Below are positions 12,029 to 24,302 of a stretch of DNA of 64,000 nucleotides, one piece after another (within the stretch, counting starts at the first letter, position 1; each line of letters begins with the position of its first letter). The translations under genes were made by a program, and so were the position numbers. Below the pieces are notes generated by a model. That model saw only the letters and a program-made list of their open reading frames with translations. It did not search any database and had not been told where the DNA came from. The DNA is from Nageia nagi (Eukaryota; Pinophyta), in the NCBI GenBank assembly GCA_050084985.1, contig JBITNC010000001.1, positions 7,688,001 to 7,752,000 on the forward strand, read 5' to 3'.

Positions 12029-14820
12029 ATGGTTCAAACTAGAAGTATGACCGCTAAGAAAATGCAAGAACACCCATTTGATATACAAGAAATAGATTCA
12101 GATAATATGGATTTGATATAGTATTCAATTAGGAGGCCACCTCCTTTAGATGAATCAGATCCACGGGTAGTCCGTTATAAAAGTAAAGATTGGGATTGGG
12201 GTTATGATCAATCTAGATGGCAAAGACAAAGTACAGAAGATCCTATTACCAAGGCTAGAATGCAAGTGTTAGATGAAGAGTTAATTGAAATTCATCATCA
12301 CTTAGTTAATTATAGGGCTATTCCTAAGATGTCTTCTAGTTTACCAGGAGATGTTGAAAAACTAAATCATAGACGTGATAACTTAGAAATTGACGAGGAT
12401 AAATCTCGGGCCCAAACCATAGCGGTACCAAAGACTGAGCCATATAAAGTTAAATATGAAAGAGTCATTCATCTATTATCAAATGGTCAAAAGGTTAGTT
12501 CTTTAATCTGAAAAGAGGGATCTCATTTTTCTTATAAATCTCTCAAATTAGGAAAAAATGAAATATCAATACCTATGAGTAATTTATCCCAAAGAGCCCC
12601 TTCAATGAAGCAAATGGGGAAATCTTATTCTTCAAAGGGAGGATTACATAGAAGGACATCTAAGTACAAAATAGAAGAGATACCTTCTTATGAAGAACTA
12701 GAAGAATGATGATTACATAAAATAAAAGTCGATCAAAAATTCATGAAAATATATGCTAGTGATATTAAAAAGGCGCAAAGATGCAATATCTTTTAAAGGA
12801 AGAAAATAGAAAAGTTAACGAATTCATTAAAATTTAAGAACAAGAGAATAAATTAAAAGAAATGGAAGATAAACTTCTTAGATATAAAAGGACATTCATA
12901 GAATAAGAACAAGTAAACCAAGAAAGAAATGAGTTTCTAGAACAAGAAAAGAAAAGACTTCATAAAGAGCATGAGATTCAACTTCATTTACAGGAATTAC
13001 AACTTAAAGAATTAGAGAATGAAAAAATAAAAAGGGAACAATATCTACATATAAAGAAAGAAAAACAAAGATAGTGGGATGAATATCAAAAAATAAAGAA
13101 TTTGAAATCGAAAACTCCTAAAGGAAGTCAAATACAAAGATATCGAGATCCTTACTTAGACAAACAAGAAGTGATGGATAGAGAGATAGCCATTTTATTA
13201 CAAAAGGAAATGGATAAGGAACTAGAACTTCAAAAATTATATGATAAATAAAAGTAAGATTCTATTAAAAGTTGGGTTGAACAAACCCAAAATCAAATAA
13301 GACAACCTGATTACAAAGGAAAAGATCTATATGGAAAAGGTATATCCCAAAAACCTCCTAGAATCCCTATTCTACGATGACATTCACCTCTTAAAATATT
13401 GCCTCCACCACCATCAGAGTTTCCTTCTGACTATGAGTCTTACACTTCAAGATCAATTTTGGAAAAGGATCCGAATACTCAAAGATATCATAGACACACT
13501 CAAGGTCATAGAACTGATAAAGAATTAGAAGACTTTATGAAGGACTTTATAAATCGAGAAATGAATGTTCAAGGACTTCAAAAGTTAAATTACAAGAACA
13601 TTTGCAATGAACCTATTCATCCAAGTGTTCCAAAAAAGAAACTACCATATAGGTTTGAATTTCCTAAAATTGAATCATTTAAAGGAAGAGAAGACCCCAA
13701 AGAACATTTGAGAAAATTTATATTTTCTAGCTATCAGATAGCCAATAATGTTACGTATATTTCCTATGACACTCGCAGGCCAAGCTTTAGATTGGTATAA
13801 TAGTTTACCTATGCATAGTTTATATACATTCGAACAATTGGCTAATCAATTTCTTGAACATTTTAGAATCAATATTAAAGAAAGATCTTCAATTACTGAT
13901 CTTACAAGATTGCAACAATTTCCTGATGAAACTATACAAGATTACATCTCAAGATGGCAGGCTATACTCACTAGTATGCCTTATACAATACCACAAGAGG
14001 AATTGGTTAAATTATTTAGTCAAAGTTGTTTAAGACCAATAGCCAATGTTCTCCAAATTCAACAACATAAAACTTTTGAAGAAGCTATTGCTCAGGTAGT
14101 AGTTATAGAAAGAGTTAAAATTCAAGATGGAGAACTAAAGCTCAACAAAAAAGAATACAAAAAGGGTAATCAATATGAAAATAGTACTAAACAACCACAA
14201 AACAATCAAATAGCTATGACAAAGAATTTTGGTCAAGCTTCAAAAATTGAAGAAAATGTTGAACCTAAGCCTAAAAGAAATTTTACCCTATTATCAAAAC
14301 CATTAGCCAAAATACTTAAAAAATTATGTGATAATGGTATGATTAGATTACCTGATATAAAACCTAAAAATCCTAATGCTAAGGGAAGTAAATGGTATAA
14401 GGAAAATGATTTTTGTGCTTATCATAGGCAAAAAGGACATAATAAAAATAGATGTCGAACTTTACAACATAAAATTCAAGACTTGATAGATAGTCAAAAA
14501 ATAGATGTGGATAATCCTATTGTGCCTTCAAATCAAAATTTAGGGATATATCAAAACCCCTTACCTTCACATCAGGCTAACAATGTAGCAATTATCCCAA
14601 ACCAAATGAACTATATATGGAATAATAAGGATATACCATTTATAGGAACTATAGATGATTCAATACATATGATTGGTATAGCTACAAGAGCATAACAATA
14701 TCAGAATAAATAGGATAATCCATGAAAAAATCAATCGATATCAAACCCAATTAATATACAACCTATACCTCCTCTGCAACAACCTAAAGTTTCGATAAAA
14801 GGTTCTCTTCAATGATAATT
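12029..14820 (+). pseudogene. Ogre-like gag with N-terminal coiled-coil region
   Basis: The first ATG in the coding-like stretch is at 12029. The first part is highly charged and interrupted by stops. From about 12780 to 13250 another frame is rich in Glu, Lys, Gln and Leu, coiled-coil-like. The gag core follows: FPKIESFKGREDPKEHLRKF near 13670, a frameshift at about 13745-13755, then MTLAGQALDWYNSLP, FEQLANQFLEHF and YISRWQAIL. A C-x2-H-x4-H-x4-C zinc knuckle (CAYHRQKGHNKNRC) is at about 14417-14458; this variant knuckle is typical of Tat elements. The longest uninterrupted piece is 13748-14695. In Ogre elements an extra ORF precedes gag, so the N-terminal part could correspond to that ORF. 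As it stands the gene cannot make one protein. Confidence 0.85.
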
Positions 14821-14824
14821 AAAA

Positions 14825-15439
14825 ATGTCTCCAGTTAAAATGACCTTATTTGAATTATTACAACAGTCTGAGAGTTATAGGGAGGCTATAAATCAAATTC
14901 TACAAGAAATTCAAGTGGATATTAGTAACCCTGATAATTTTATTTCAATAGTTGAAAGTTTGAGGATATCTCAACAACCTAGCATCACCTTCTATGAACA
15001 AGAAAAATTAAATAACGATGGACCAGGTGGACTTGATCCACCTTTACATATAATTGGTAAAGTAGATGGAAAATTATTTAAAAGAATTCTGATAGATGAA
15101 GGTTTAGCTATAAATATAATTTCAGATGCTGCATACAAAAATTTGAATTTATCAAATTCACTTATTTTAGCTCCTTCTTCACAGATTAGAGCATTTAATG
15201 ATGCAGTATGTTCAACTTTAGGATCAATAGTGTTGCCGATTATAGTAGGGGCTAAAATTGTTCAAACTTTATTACATATAATTGAAGGAAATATTATACA
15301 ATACAACATTCTTTTAGGACATCCATGGATTAGAGAAATGCAATGTGTTCCATCAACTTATCATGGGTGTTTAAAATACGTCTACAAAGATAAAGTTCAT
15401 TGTGTGTTTAAAGATCTAGATCCTTACATTGTAATTTAA
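14825..15439 (+). pseudogene. Ogre-like aspartic protease segment
   Basis: A 204-codon open stretch in the same frame as the gag core. It carries LHIIGKVDGKLFKRILID followed by EGLAINIIS, where the retropepsin D-T/S-G triad appears as Asp-Glu-Gly, then the conserved YNILLGHPWIREMQ block near the end. The protease would cut the Gag-Pol polyprotein. The altered residue after the catalytic Asp and the stops on either side suggest it is inactive. Flanking non-coding-looking bases (14696-14824) are probably decayed linker. Confidence 0.8.
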
Positions 15440-15492
15440 TTTTTGATCTGAATAAAGTGACCTAACCATCTCCTAATTTATCAACTATATTA

Positions 15493-16040
15493 ATGAAAAA
15501 AAATATGAATCAATCTAAAGTCATAAAGGGAAAAGGTGATATAGTTATAAAAGATAAAGATACTTGGGAAAAAGTTGCTAAAACTTTAGACGAAAAATAT
15601 GGAGCTTCTTCATCAAAACAAGTAAATACTACATCTAATAATGACTCCTTCCATGTATATCAAGTAAAAATTAAATTAATGGATTTAGGGATGGAGAAAT
15701 ATGATGTAGATGATGTGGTATTTAATATACCTTCATCACAAAAAGTGGGTCAAGTCTCTGAATCACCTAGTGTAATTGGACAAATGGTACCTTTAGGAGA
15801 AGTACCTAATCAGACAATGTTCATCTATGCAGGGATAGTGGATCTTGTGTCAACAATACCCAATCAAACATATGAAGGAATTTTCAATAATGATATGAAA
15901 TATTTATCACCATGTTCAAGAATATTTGTCTTAAACTATTTTAACAAATACAATTGGCAAGGACAAGGATTGGGTCGATATGAACAGGGTCCATGAGAGA
16001 TAATTGAATTACAATACCAATATCCCATTGATAAAAGTGG
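15493..16040 (+). pseudogene. Ogre-like pol linker with G-patch-like segment
   Basis: 167 open codons, then a stop, then coding-like sequence up to the insertion point. Near 15950-15985 is a glycine-rich YNWQGQGLGRYEQGP stretch resembling a G-patch, a module known next to some retroviral and retrotransposon proteases. The same segment resumes after the inserted gag-only element at 20306, which also supports the insertion boundaries. The reading frame differs by one from the protease segment, so a frameshift lies in 15440-15492. Confidence 0.65.
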
Positions 16041-16045
16041 ATTAG
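16041..16045. repeat. Target-site duplication of gag-only element (left)
   Basis: ATTAG at 16041-16045 is repeated exactly at 20306-20310. Confidence 0.95.
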
Positions 16046-16259
16046 TGTAGATTCCTACATAATAAATCCCTGAAGTAAAGCCCTGGTGTACTTTACTTGC
16101 CATCATGGGTTCATTTTAAGATCCCTGGGAGTTTTTCTGGAGCAGATAAAGCAGCCCGGAGTCGGAGTAAAGTTTTTCGGACTGAAGTGGAGACGTACGG
16201 AGGATAAGATAGTTATATTTTGGTGAAGACCAAGTTCCAGAAAAGATAAAGTCAGCATA

Positions 16260-16960
16260 AGTTTCTCCGGGAAACAAAGCATTCCGGAGATATGGAGATG
16301 ACGTCACAGAAAAGATGAAACTCACATTTGCAAAGGAAACCGAGACCCGGAAGAAATGACGTCAGCAAGTAGTAGTTTAGTATCCAGAGCCATTGAGTAG
16401 AGCATTCCGGAGAAATGAAATGATGATGTCACAGGGAAACAACGTTCACATTTTGAATGGAACCGGGTTCCGGAGATGAAGAGGTCAGCAAGAGGAACTA
16501 AAAGGCCCAGAGTCAGTGAATAGAGCATTCCAGACATATGAAGGTGATGTCACAGGGAGAACAGAGTCCACATTTTGAAGGAAACTGAAGCCCAGAGGAG
16601 GTGATGTCAGCGCAAAGTAATCCAGTATCCAGAGCAAGTGAGTGATGCATTCCAAAAATATGAAGCTGACGTCATGGCGAAAAATGAAGTTAACATTTTG
16701 AGGAAAACCGGAGTCCGGAAGAAATGACATCAGGAAGGAGTAATTCAGTATCCGGAGCCCTGAAGGTGAATCATTCCGGAAGTCTGAGGATGACATCACA
16801 AGAAAAGGCAAAGTTAACATTAGTGAATGAAACCGGCCCCGGAGGTGATGAGATCAGCACAAGTCTCTCCGGAAAGCGAAATATTCTGGAGATATGAAGC
16901 TGATGTCAGGGAAAGAAATAAGATTAACATTGGTGAATGAAACCGAGTCCCGGAGGAAAA
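16260..16960 (+). repeat. Tandem array of about 120-bp TGACGTCA/CCGGA units (LTR copy 1)
   Basis: Unit starts (AACCGG-like) are at about 16338, 16461, 16583, 16706, 16831 and 16941, a spacing of 110-125 bp. Each unit carries one or two TGACGTCA-like octamers; exact ones are seen near 16298, 16359 and 16668. TGACGTCA is the core bound by plant TGA/CREB-like bZIP factors. The same array is in the second LTR, and a related unit is in the copia LTRs at 28128 and 35531. Confidence 0.85.
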
Positions 16961-17559
16961 TAGGCCCGCAAAGAAAGATTGAAGAGCCTGAGCTAGAGAA
17001 TTAAGAAATACCGAAAGAGAGGAAGTCTGCAAGATACCTGAGCACAATCATCAAGGAACCGTATCGTCTGCAATCCGCCCAACTTTGTAACAGATGACCA
17101 AGTGGCGTATGTAGGTGGTGTCAATTCAAGAAGGCCAGAATCTTGAGGCCATTTTTGTAAATGTTTCTATTCTGTAAATCTTGTAACTGTTGTTACTATA
17201 GTATAAGTATATGAAAATAAAGTGAAAGAAGGGTCGGAAGCCTAGTATTGCCCTTTACATTTGTTCTCGAAGACCTGTAGTTTTTGGCCGGCAATATGAT
17301 ACCATCTTGACCTTTCTTGTCTAGCACTCGTAATTGTTATTCTTAATTTGGTTACATTATGGTAGCTTAGCTTGTTTCCTGAATAATAATTGCGAGTTGC
17401 TAGTATAACTGTGTCTGCTACATGGTAGAGTAGAAGCTGGGAGGCTATTAAGAGAGTGAGAACTTGTTCTGTGGCTACGACACTAGATTCAGGCCAAGGT
17501 TTCGCATACTGCGAAAGCCCGCGCTGAACTAGTGATCTACCTTTGCTTTCTCTCTCGTT

Positions 17560-17635
17560 ACCCTATCCTTTTTACTTCCTTTCCTGTTACCCTATCCTTT
17601 TTACTTCCTTTCCTGTTACCCTATCCTTTGCTTGA
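17560..17635 (+). repeat. 30-bp pyrimidine-rich tandem repeat
   Basis: Two full copies and a partial one of CCTGTTACCCTATCCTTTTT.. with a 30-bp period, in R/U5 of the gag-only element. The same array is at about 20066-20140 in the other LTR. Confidence 0.85.
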
Positions 17636-17809
17636 ATTTCTCGCACCCTACTCTTTTATCTCTTTCCTGTTACTTTTTCTCTACCCAATGGATAAGGAAC
17701 CGGCCTTCTCTGGAGATCAGGCTGCTACCACAGTCTGTTCATGATTTACTTTGGTTAAGATTGTTCCAGGCGCACATATTACACAATCTCAATCAACAGT
17801 ATTTCTTTT

Positions 17810-17827
17810 TGGCACGCCCGGTGGGAC
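17810..17827 (+). promoter_or_regulatory. Candidate primer-binding site of gag-only element
   Basis: TGGCACGCCCGGTGGGAC starts 11 bases after the LTR end. It begins with TGG, complementary to a tRNA CCA end. The tRNA could not be named by eye. It is unlike the initiator-Met site of the copia elements here. Confidence 0.65.
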
Positions 17828-17945
17828 ACGAAGAAACTTATTGGCGACTCTGCTGAAGCACTATCTTGGTATGTATTAAAGCAGATTATTTGTAAATATC
17901 ATATGTGCTTTTGAACCTTTCATTTTCTTTTGCCACCTAGAGTTT

Positions 17946-18395
17946 ATGTGGACAGGATCTAAAACTAGAGCAGCAAAAGAAGCACCGGAGTTTAGGAAGT
18001 TAGATACTCCTAGGAGAAAGACCCTGATCAAGTCCAAGTCTCTGAATAGTGTCGACTCCCTAAAATCCTTTATCAAGCCAGAATTATCCAATCTTCATAC
18101 TAGAAATACCTTCCCCGGAATGGCTAATCCAGCTCAGAATATTTATCCGGAATGGGACAATGGGGTACCCATAGCCCTGGCGGTATTGCATGATATCCCA
18201 GCGAATGTTTTCAAAACTCTTCCAGAGTTTGATGCAAGCCAAGCTTCGTCTTTTGGGTCAGCCTCTGGTATGTGTTTGGCCTGCAATGGCGCTCACAAAC
18301 AAACCACATGTCCTATTCATCAATATCAAGAATATTTATCAAGAAGTGGGGGCATTCCTCCGCCTGGTGTAGCTGACGACATAAGCTGGAGATGA
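17946..18395 (+). CDS. Short Gag-like protein of the non-autonomous element
   Basis: 149 codons, uninterrupted, and the only coding sequence between two complete LTRs. The first part is basic (many Arg, Lys and Ser). Near residue 110 is CLACNGAHKQTTC, a C-x2-C-x3-H-x4-C pattern close to the retroviral CCHC knuckle but one residue short in the third gap. No protease, RT or integrase is present, so mobilisation would need proteins from another element. It resembles the class called terminal-repeat-with-gag elements. An in-frame start upstream of 17946 was not ruled out. A poly-A run follows at about 18411-18423. Family assignment is inference; the ORF and knuckle are seen. Confidence 0.6.
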   Translation: MWTGSKTRAAKEAPEFRKLDTPRRKTLIKSKSLNSVDSLKSFIKPELSNLHTRNTFPGMANPAQNIYPEWDNGVPIALAVLHDIPANVFKTLPEFDASQASSFGSASGMCLACNGAHKQTTCPIHQYQEYLSRSGGIPPPGVADDISWR

Positions 18396-18552
18396 TGAGG
18401 ACAGAGTTTTAAAAAAAAAAAAATTTGAATCCATGTGGTTCCGGACCCTATGTAGTAGTGAAATGCTTTGGTATTTTTTGGTATTATTTTTTAGACTGGG
18501 TTCTAAATTCCTCTTTGATAAAGGCAAAATTTTCCCTCAGAGGTCGCCATAA
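18396..18552 (+). other. 3' interior of gag-only element
   Basis: Short non-coding stretch between the gag-like ORF and the 3' LTR. It has an A run, a T-rich patch and GATAAAGGCAAAA near 18518, but no strong polypurine tract directly next to the LTR at 18553. Confidence 0.6.
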
Positions 18553-20305
18553 TGTAGATTCCTACATAATAAATCCCTGAAGTAAAGCCCCGGTGTACTT
18601 TACTTGCCATCATGGGTTCATTTTAAGATCCCCGGGAGTTTTTCTGGAGTAGATAAAGTAGCCCGGAGTCGGAGTAAAGTTTTCTGGACTGAAGTGGAGA
18701 CGTGCGGAGGATAAGATAGTTATATTTTGGTGAAGACCAAGTTCTGGAAAAGATAAAGTCAGCATAAGTTTCTCCAGGAAACAAAGCATTCTGGAGATAT
18801 GGAGATGACATCACAGAAAAGATGAAACTCACATTTGCAAAGGAAACCGGGACCTGGAAGAAATGACGTTAGCAAGTAGTAGTTTAGTATCCGGAGCCAT
18901 TGAGTAGAGCATTCCAGAGAAATGAAATGATGACGTCACGGGGAAACAACGTTCACATTTTGAATGGAACCGGGTTCTGGAGATGAAGAGGTCAGCAAGA
19001 GGAACTAAAAGGCCCAGATTCAATGAATAGAGCATTCCGGACATATGAAGGTGATGTCACGGGGAGAACAGAGTCCACATTTTGAAGGAAACCAAAGCCC
19101 GAAGGAGGTGATGTCAGCACAAAGTAATCCAGTATCCGGAGCCAGTGAGTGATGCATTCCAGAAATATGAAGCTGACGTCATGGCGAAAAATGAAGTTAA
19201 CATTTTGAGGAAAACCGAAGTTCGGAAGAAATGACATCAGGAAGGAGTAATTCAGTATCCGGAGCCCTGAAGGTGAATCGTTCCGGAAGTCCGAGGATGA
19301 CATCACAAGAAAAGGCAAAGTTAACATTAGTGAATGAAACCGGCCACGGAGGTGATGAGATCAGCACAAGTCTCTCCAGAAAGTGAAATATTCCGAAGAT
19401 ATGAAGCTGACATCAGGGAAAGAAACAAGATTAACATTGGTGAATGAAACCGAGTCCCGGAGGAAAATAGGCCCGTAAAGAAAGATTGAAGAGCCTGAGC
19501 CAGAGAATTAAGAAATCTTGAAAGAGAGGAAGTCTGCAAGATACCTGAGCACAATCATCAAGGAACCGTATCATCTACAATCCACCCAACTTTGTAACAG
19601 ACGGCCAAGTGGCGTATGTAGGTGGTGTCAATTCAAGAAGGCCAGAATCTTGAGGCCATTTTTGTAAACATTTCTATTCTGCAAATCTTGTAACTATTGT
19701 TACTATAGTATAAGTATATGAAAATAAAGTGAAAGAAGGGTCGGAAGCCTAGTATTGCCCTTTACATTTGTTCTCGAAGACCTGTAGTTTTTGGCCGGCA
19801 ATATGATACCATCTTGACCTTTCTTGTCTAGCACTCGTAATTGTTATTCTTAATTTGGTTACATTGTGGCAGCTTAGCTTGTTTCCTAAATAATAATTGC
19901 GAGTTGCTAGTATAACTGTGTCTGCTACATGGTAGAGTAGAAGTTGGGAGGCTATTCAGAGAGTGAGAACTTGTTCTGTGGCTGCGACACTAGATTCAGG
20001 CCAAGGTTTTGCATACTGCGAAAGCCCGTGCTGAACTAGTGATCTACCTTTGCTTTCTCTCTCGTTACCCTATCCTTTTTACTTCCTTTCCTGTTACCCT
20101 ATCCTTTTTACTTCCTTTCCTGTTACCCTATCCTTTGCTTGAATTTCTCGCACCCTACTCTTTTATCTCTTTCCTGTTACTTTTTCTCTACCTAATGGAT
20201 AAGGAACCGGCCTTCTTCAGAGATCAGGCTGCTACCACAGTCTGTTCATGATTTACTTTGGTTAAGATTGTTCCAGGCGCACATATTACACAATCTCAAT
20301 CAACA
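18553..20305 (+). repeat. 3' LTR of non-autonomous gag-only element
   Basis: 1753 bp, TGTAGATTCC..ATCAACA, partner of 16046-17798 and followed by the ATTAG duplication. It carries the same roughly 120-bp TGACGTCA/CCGGA array (about 18767-19467), TATA-like stretch, AATAAA and 30-bp pyrimidine repeat. The divergence is mostly transitions at CCGG/CG sites, as expected from cytosine methylation. Confidence 0.96.
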
Positions 20306-23300
20306 ATTAGGTTATCAAAATGAATATAAAAATCTTGCTAAATTAGAAAATTTAAGAGAAGATAATTTGGATTATAATGAAGAAATTTTAGAGAAAGAAT
20401 CCATAGTGCAGGAAATTATTAATATAAGAGAAGAACAATTAAGTGAAATGGATGTCTTAGAAGGTGTCGAAACGCTCTTTATTAATATTCATGTTCACCA
20501 AGTGATATACAAGAAAAAATAAATAAAAATTTCGAATCATCAATCAGTCCATATTCAGATATACCATCGATAAATATGGTTACAATAAAAGAGAAGGACA
20601 TTGAAGATCAAAATAATGAACAAATAGATGAAGTTAACAAAAATCAAAGTTTAATCAAAATAATAGCCAATAATTCTATAGATGAAGTAATTGCTGATTT
20701 TTCTCTTATATCATCTAATCCTTCGGTACATGAATTCAAAAATGTAGATCACATACTTGGTTCCTATGAAAATCAAGTATGCATGAATGAACAAACTCAA
20801 GAACACGATGAAGAATATAGTGTTAACAACAATGGCTGGATACCAGTACCAAATCAATTAGAAGAAGGGTCGCATATGCTTACTGAAAAAGTCTTAGAAA
20901 TAAATATTAGTAATGATCCTCAAAATCCTAAAATTATTCAATTAGGAGAAAACCTCATGGAAAATGAACAAGAAGAAATTATAACCTTATTAAAAGAATG
21001 AGAAAAGGTATTCGCATGGTCATATGCAGACATGCCTGGAATAGATCCTAAATTAGTAGTACATAATTTAGCATTAAAGCCTAATGCTAAACCCGTTAAA
21101 CAAAAATTACGTAAAATGCATCCTACTATAGCATTAATGGTAAAAAAAGAACTCCAAAAATTATTAGAATCTAAATTCATACAACCTATAGATTAATCAG
21201 ATTGGATATCTAATATGGTACCTATGAAAAAACCAAGTGGAAAAATAAGAATATGCATAGATTTTCATGATCTTAACAAAGCTTATCCTAAAGATGATTT
21301 CCCTTTACCTAGCATTGATAGTTTGGTAGACTCGATAGCAGGACATGATATGTTATCATTAATTGACAGGTTTTCTGGTTATAATCAAATAAAAATAGCT
21401 ACTGAAGATCAACATAAAATAGCTTTTATAACTCCTTGGGGTACGTTTTTTTTATAAAGTTATGCCTTTTGGATTCAAAAATGCTGGGGCAACTTATCAA
21501 AGGGCTATGACTTATATATTCCATGATTATATGCACGACATAGTAGAAGATTATGTCGATGATTTGTTGGTTAGATCTAAATATTGAGTAGATCATGGAA
21601 AAGACCTAATTAAAGTCCTAGATAGATTATTAGAACATAAAGTAAGATTAAATCCAAAAAAATATGTTTTTGGTGTAACTTCAGGAAAATTATTAGGATT
21701 TATTGTATCTCGACGAGGAATTGAAATAGATCCTAGTAAAGTGAAGGCAGTAGTAGACATGCCACCTCCTGCAAATCTAAAATAATTACAAAGTTTACAG
21801 GGCAAGTTACAAGCCATTAGAAGGTTTATAGCTCAACTTTTTGATAAATGTAAACCATTTACAAAATTATTAATAAAGGGAGTAGAATATTATTGGGGCA
21901 AAGAGCAACAAGATGCATTCGATGAAATTAAAAGATATTTATTATCGCCTCCTGTCTTAAGTCCACCAAGAAAAGATGTACCCTTTTTGTTATATATCTC
22001 TGCTACTAAAAATGCTTTAGGAACAATGCTTGCTCAAAAGAATGAACATAATAAAGAATAAGCTATATATTATCTGAGTAGAACCCTAGTAAGCTACAAT
22101 ATTAAGTACATATATTTGGAAAAATTATGTCTTGCTATCATTTTTGCTACTAAAAAACTTCGACACTATATGCTTAATCATACAACATATGTCATCTCTA
22201 AAATGGATCCGTTGAAATATATGATGAATAAAACATATCAAAATTTAAGAACTACAAAGTGAATAATGCACTTAACTGAATTTGATTTATATTTTATTGG
22301 ACAAAAGTTAATAAAAGGAAAAGTAATTGCTGACTATCTTGTTGATGCTCCATTGCAAGATAATAAACCCATTGTCATTGAATTACCTGATGATGGGGTG
22401 TTTCAATTAGATGAAATTGAAATACCTATAGAACTTGAAGATGATTGGGATATGATAATACACTTTGATGGTTCTCGATGTGAATAAGGTGGTGGAGCAG
22501 GTGTTGTATTTATAACCCCGCAAGGGATCCCTATACCATATTCATTTAAATTTAAATTTCTTTGTACTAATAATAATGTAGAATATGAAGCTTTGATATT
22601 AGCATTAAGAACTGCTATTAAATTAAAACTTAAAAGAATTAAGATTATTAGAGATTCTTTACTCATCGTCAATCAAGTGAAAGGAATCTATCAATGTAAA
22701 GAACCTTTACTTCAAAAGTATAAAGCATTAGTTGAAGAATTATTAAAATCTTTTGATCGATTTAGTATAAAAGCAGCACCAAGATCATCTAATAGATTTG
22801 CAGATGCTATGGCTTCTATTGGATCTCTTATCCCAGAAGATCCTAAAAAATCTTCAATTCAAATTGAAATAATTCAATTGTCTCAATCATCATTACAACA
22901 AGAAGATGAAGAAAAAAGTGTATTAAATATTGACGTAGCTGATAAAGATAATTGGTACAAAGAATTGATAGATTTTTTAAAATTTAGAACTCTTCCTACA
23001 AACCTTAATAAATCATCATGATGAGCTTTTAAAATCAAAGCAACTAAATATTGTTTGATAGAGAATATCTTACATTGACAAAATTTCAATGGTATTTTAC
23101 TCAGATGTCTTGAATGGAATGATATTAAAAAGGCTATATCCTTCGCCCATGATGGAACATGTGGAGGACATTTTAATGGTGTTGCGATTGTAAAACGATT
23201 AATTCGAATGGGGTATTATTGGCCAACTATGGAAAAGGATTGTTGTGAATATGTTAAAAAATATTTTAAATGTCAACAATACACTCATTTATTCTCACAA

Positions 23301-24211
23301 CCTTCTCAAGAACTACATCCTATACAATCACTTTGGCCATTCTCTAAATGGGCATTAGATTTAATAGGACAAATTACACCTACATCTACTGGTGGACACA
23401 AGTTCGTCATTACAGCAACTGAATATTTTACTAAATGGGTAGAGGCCATTCCCATGACTTCCACCACTGGTTCATGAATTACTGAATTTATAGAAAACTA
23501 TATTATATGTAGATTCGGTATACCAAACCAATTAATTATAGATAATGGAAAAAAATTTAAAAATAATGATGTAAAACAAATATGTGACAAGTATAAAATT
23601 AAATAAAGTTTTTCCACTCCATATTATCCACAAGGCAATGGACAGGCAGAGGCTACTAATAAAACTATTCGGAACATCTTAGCAAAAATAGTAAATGATT
23701 CTCATAGAGATTGGCATATGCAAATATCAAAAGCCTTATGGGCTTATCGTACCAATGTACGCACTCCTATTGGGGCAACACCATTCTCTTTAGTATATGG
23801 AATAGAAGCCATCTTACCCATAGAAATTGAGATACCATCCCTTAGAGTAAATCTAAGTGAGCAAAATTCCAACGAAGAAGCAAGAAAAACTTGCTTAGAT
23901 CAATTGTTACTTTTAGATGAAAAATGTATTAATGCTTTAGAGCATATGTGTATTTATCAGAAGAGGATAAAATGAGCTTTTGATAAAAGGGTTCCAATTC
24001 GTGAGTTCAAAATAGGTGATTTGGTTTTAACAGAAAATCAACAAACTTCACGAATAGAACGATAGCTTAGAGACAAGTTTGCTCCAAATTGTTTAGGACC
24101 ATATATCATTAAGAAAAAATTCGGTAAAGGAACTTATCATTTATCAGACTTAGAAGGAAATGAAGAGCGTGAACCTATAAATATCATGCATCTTCGACCC
24201 TTCTATACATA
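20306..24211 (+). pseudogene. Ogre-like pol: RT, RNase H, second RNase H, integrase
   Basis: The polyprotein is readable across about a dozen stops and two frame changes (near 20490 and in the T run at about 21447-21453). Order: linker with acidic stretches (20306-20990); RT with PSGKIRICIDFHDLNKAYPKDD near 21226, FSGYNQIKIA, MPFGFKNAGATYQRAM, and YVDD at about 21553; first RNase H (about 21900-22260, LLYISATKNALGTMLAQKN); a second, archaeal-type RNase H (about 22445-22850, IHFDGSRCE, NNNVEYEALILAL, IRDSLLIVNQVKG), which is a hallmark of the Tat lineage; integrase with CGGHFNG, MGYYWPTMEKDC and CQQYTH, core WALDLIGQI, IDNGKKF, QGNGQAEATNK, and the C-terminal FKIGDLVL to INIMHLRPFYT. Stops are mostly TGA/TAA/TAG reachable by C-to-T or G-to-A. 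It is inactive. Confidence 0.92.
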
Positions 24212-24302
24212 AAAAAAAAATGTGTACATTAGTTTTCTTTCATTTTATTTTATTGTTGAATAATAAATAAATAAATAAAGTATTGATATTTATCAAGTGT
24301 TA

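Larger units (their letters stand above)
16046..17798 (+). repeat. 5' LTR of non-autonomous gag-only element
   Basis: 1753 bp, TGTAGATTCC..ATCAACA, exactly the same length as the partner at 18553-20305. The two differ by a few percent, mostly C/T and G/A changes. U3 holds about six 110-125 bp units with AACCGG, TCCGGA, CATTCCGGA and TGACGTCA-like motifs. A TATA-like stretch is at about 17195-17210, an AATAAA at 17217-17222, and a 30-bp pyrimidine-rich triplication at about 17560-17635. Long antisense open stretches here are by-products of the repeat and occur in both LTRs. Confidence 0.96.

Noticed and set aside
16116-17047. Overlapping antisense ORFs of 69-111 codons in the gag-only LTR, seen again at 18623-19554
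   Set aside because: They fall in the roughly 120-bp tandem array and occur in both LTRs because the LTRs are copies; no protein motif, and their open frames follow from repeat composition.
17532-17856. Sense ORFs of 70-74 codons in R/U5 of the gag-only LTR
   Set aside because: Produced by the 30-bp pyrimidine repeat and shared by both LTRs; a hydrophobic Phe/Leu/Ser run without a family match.
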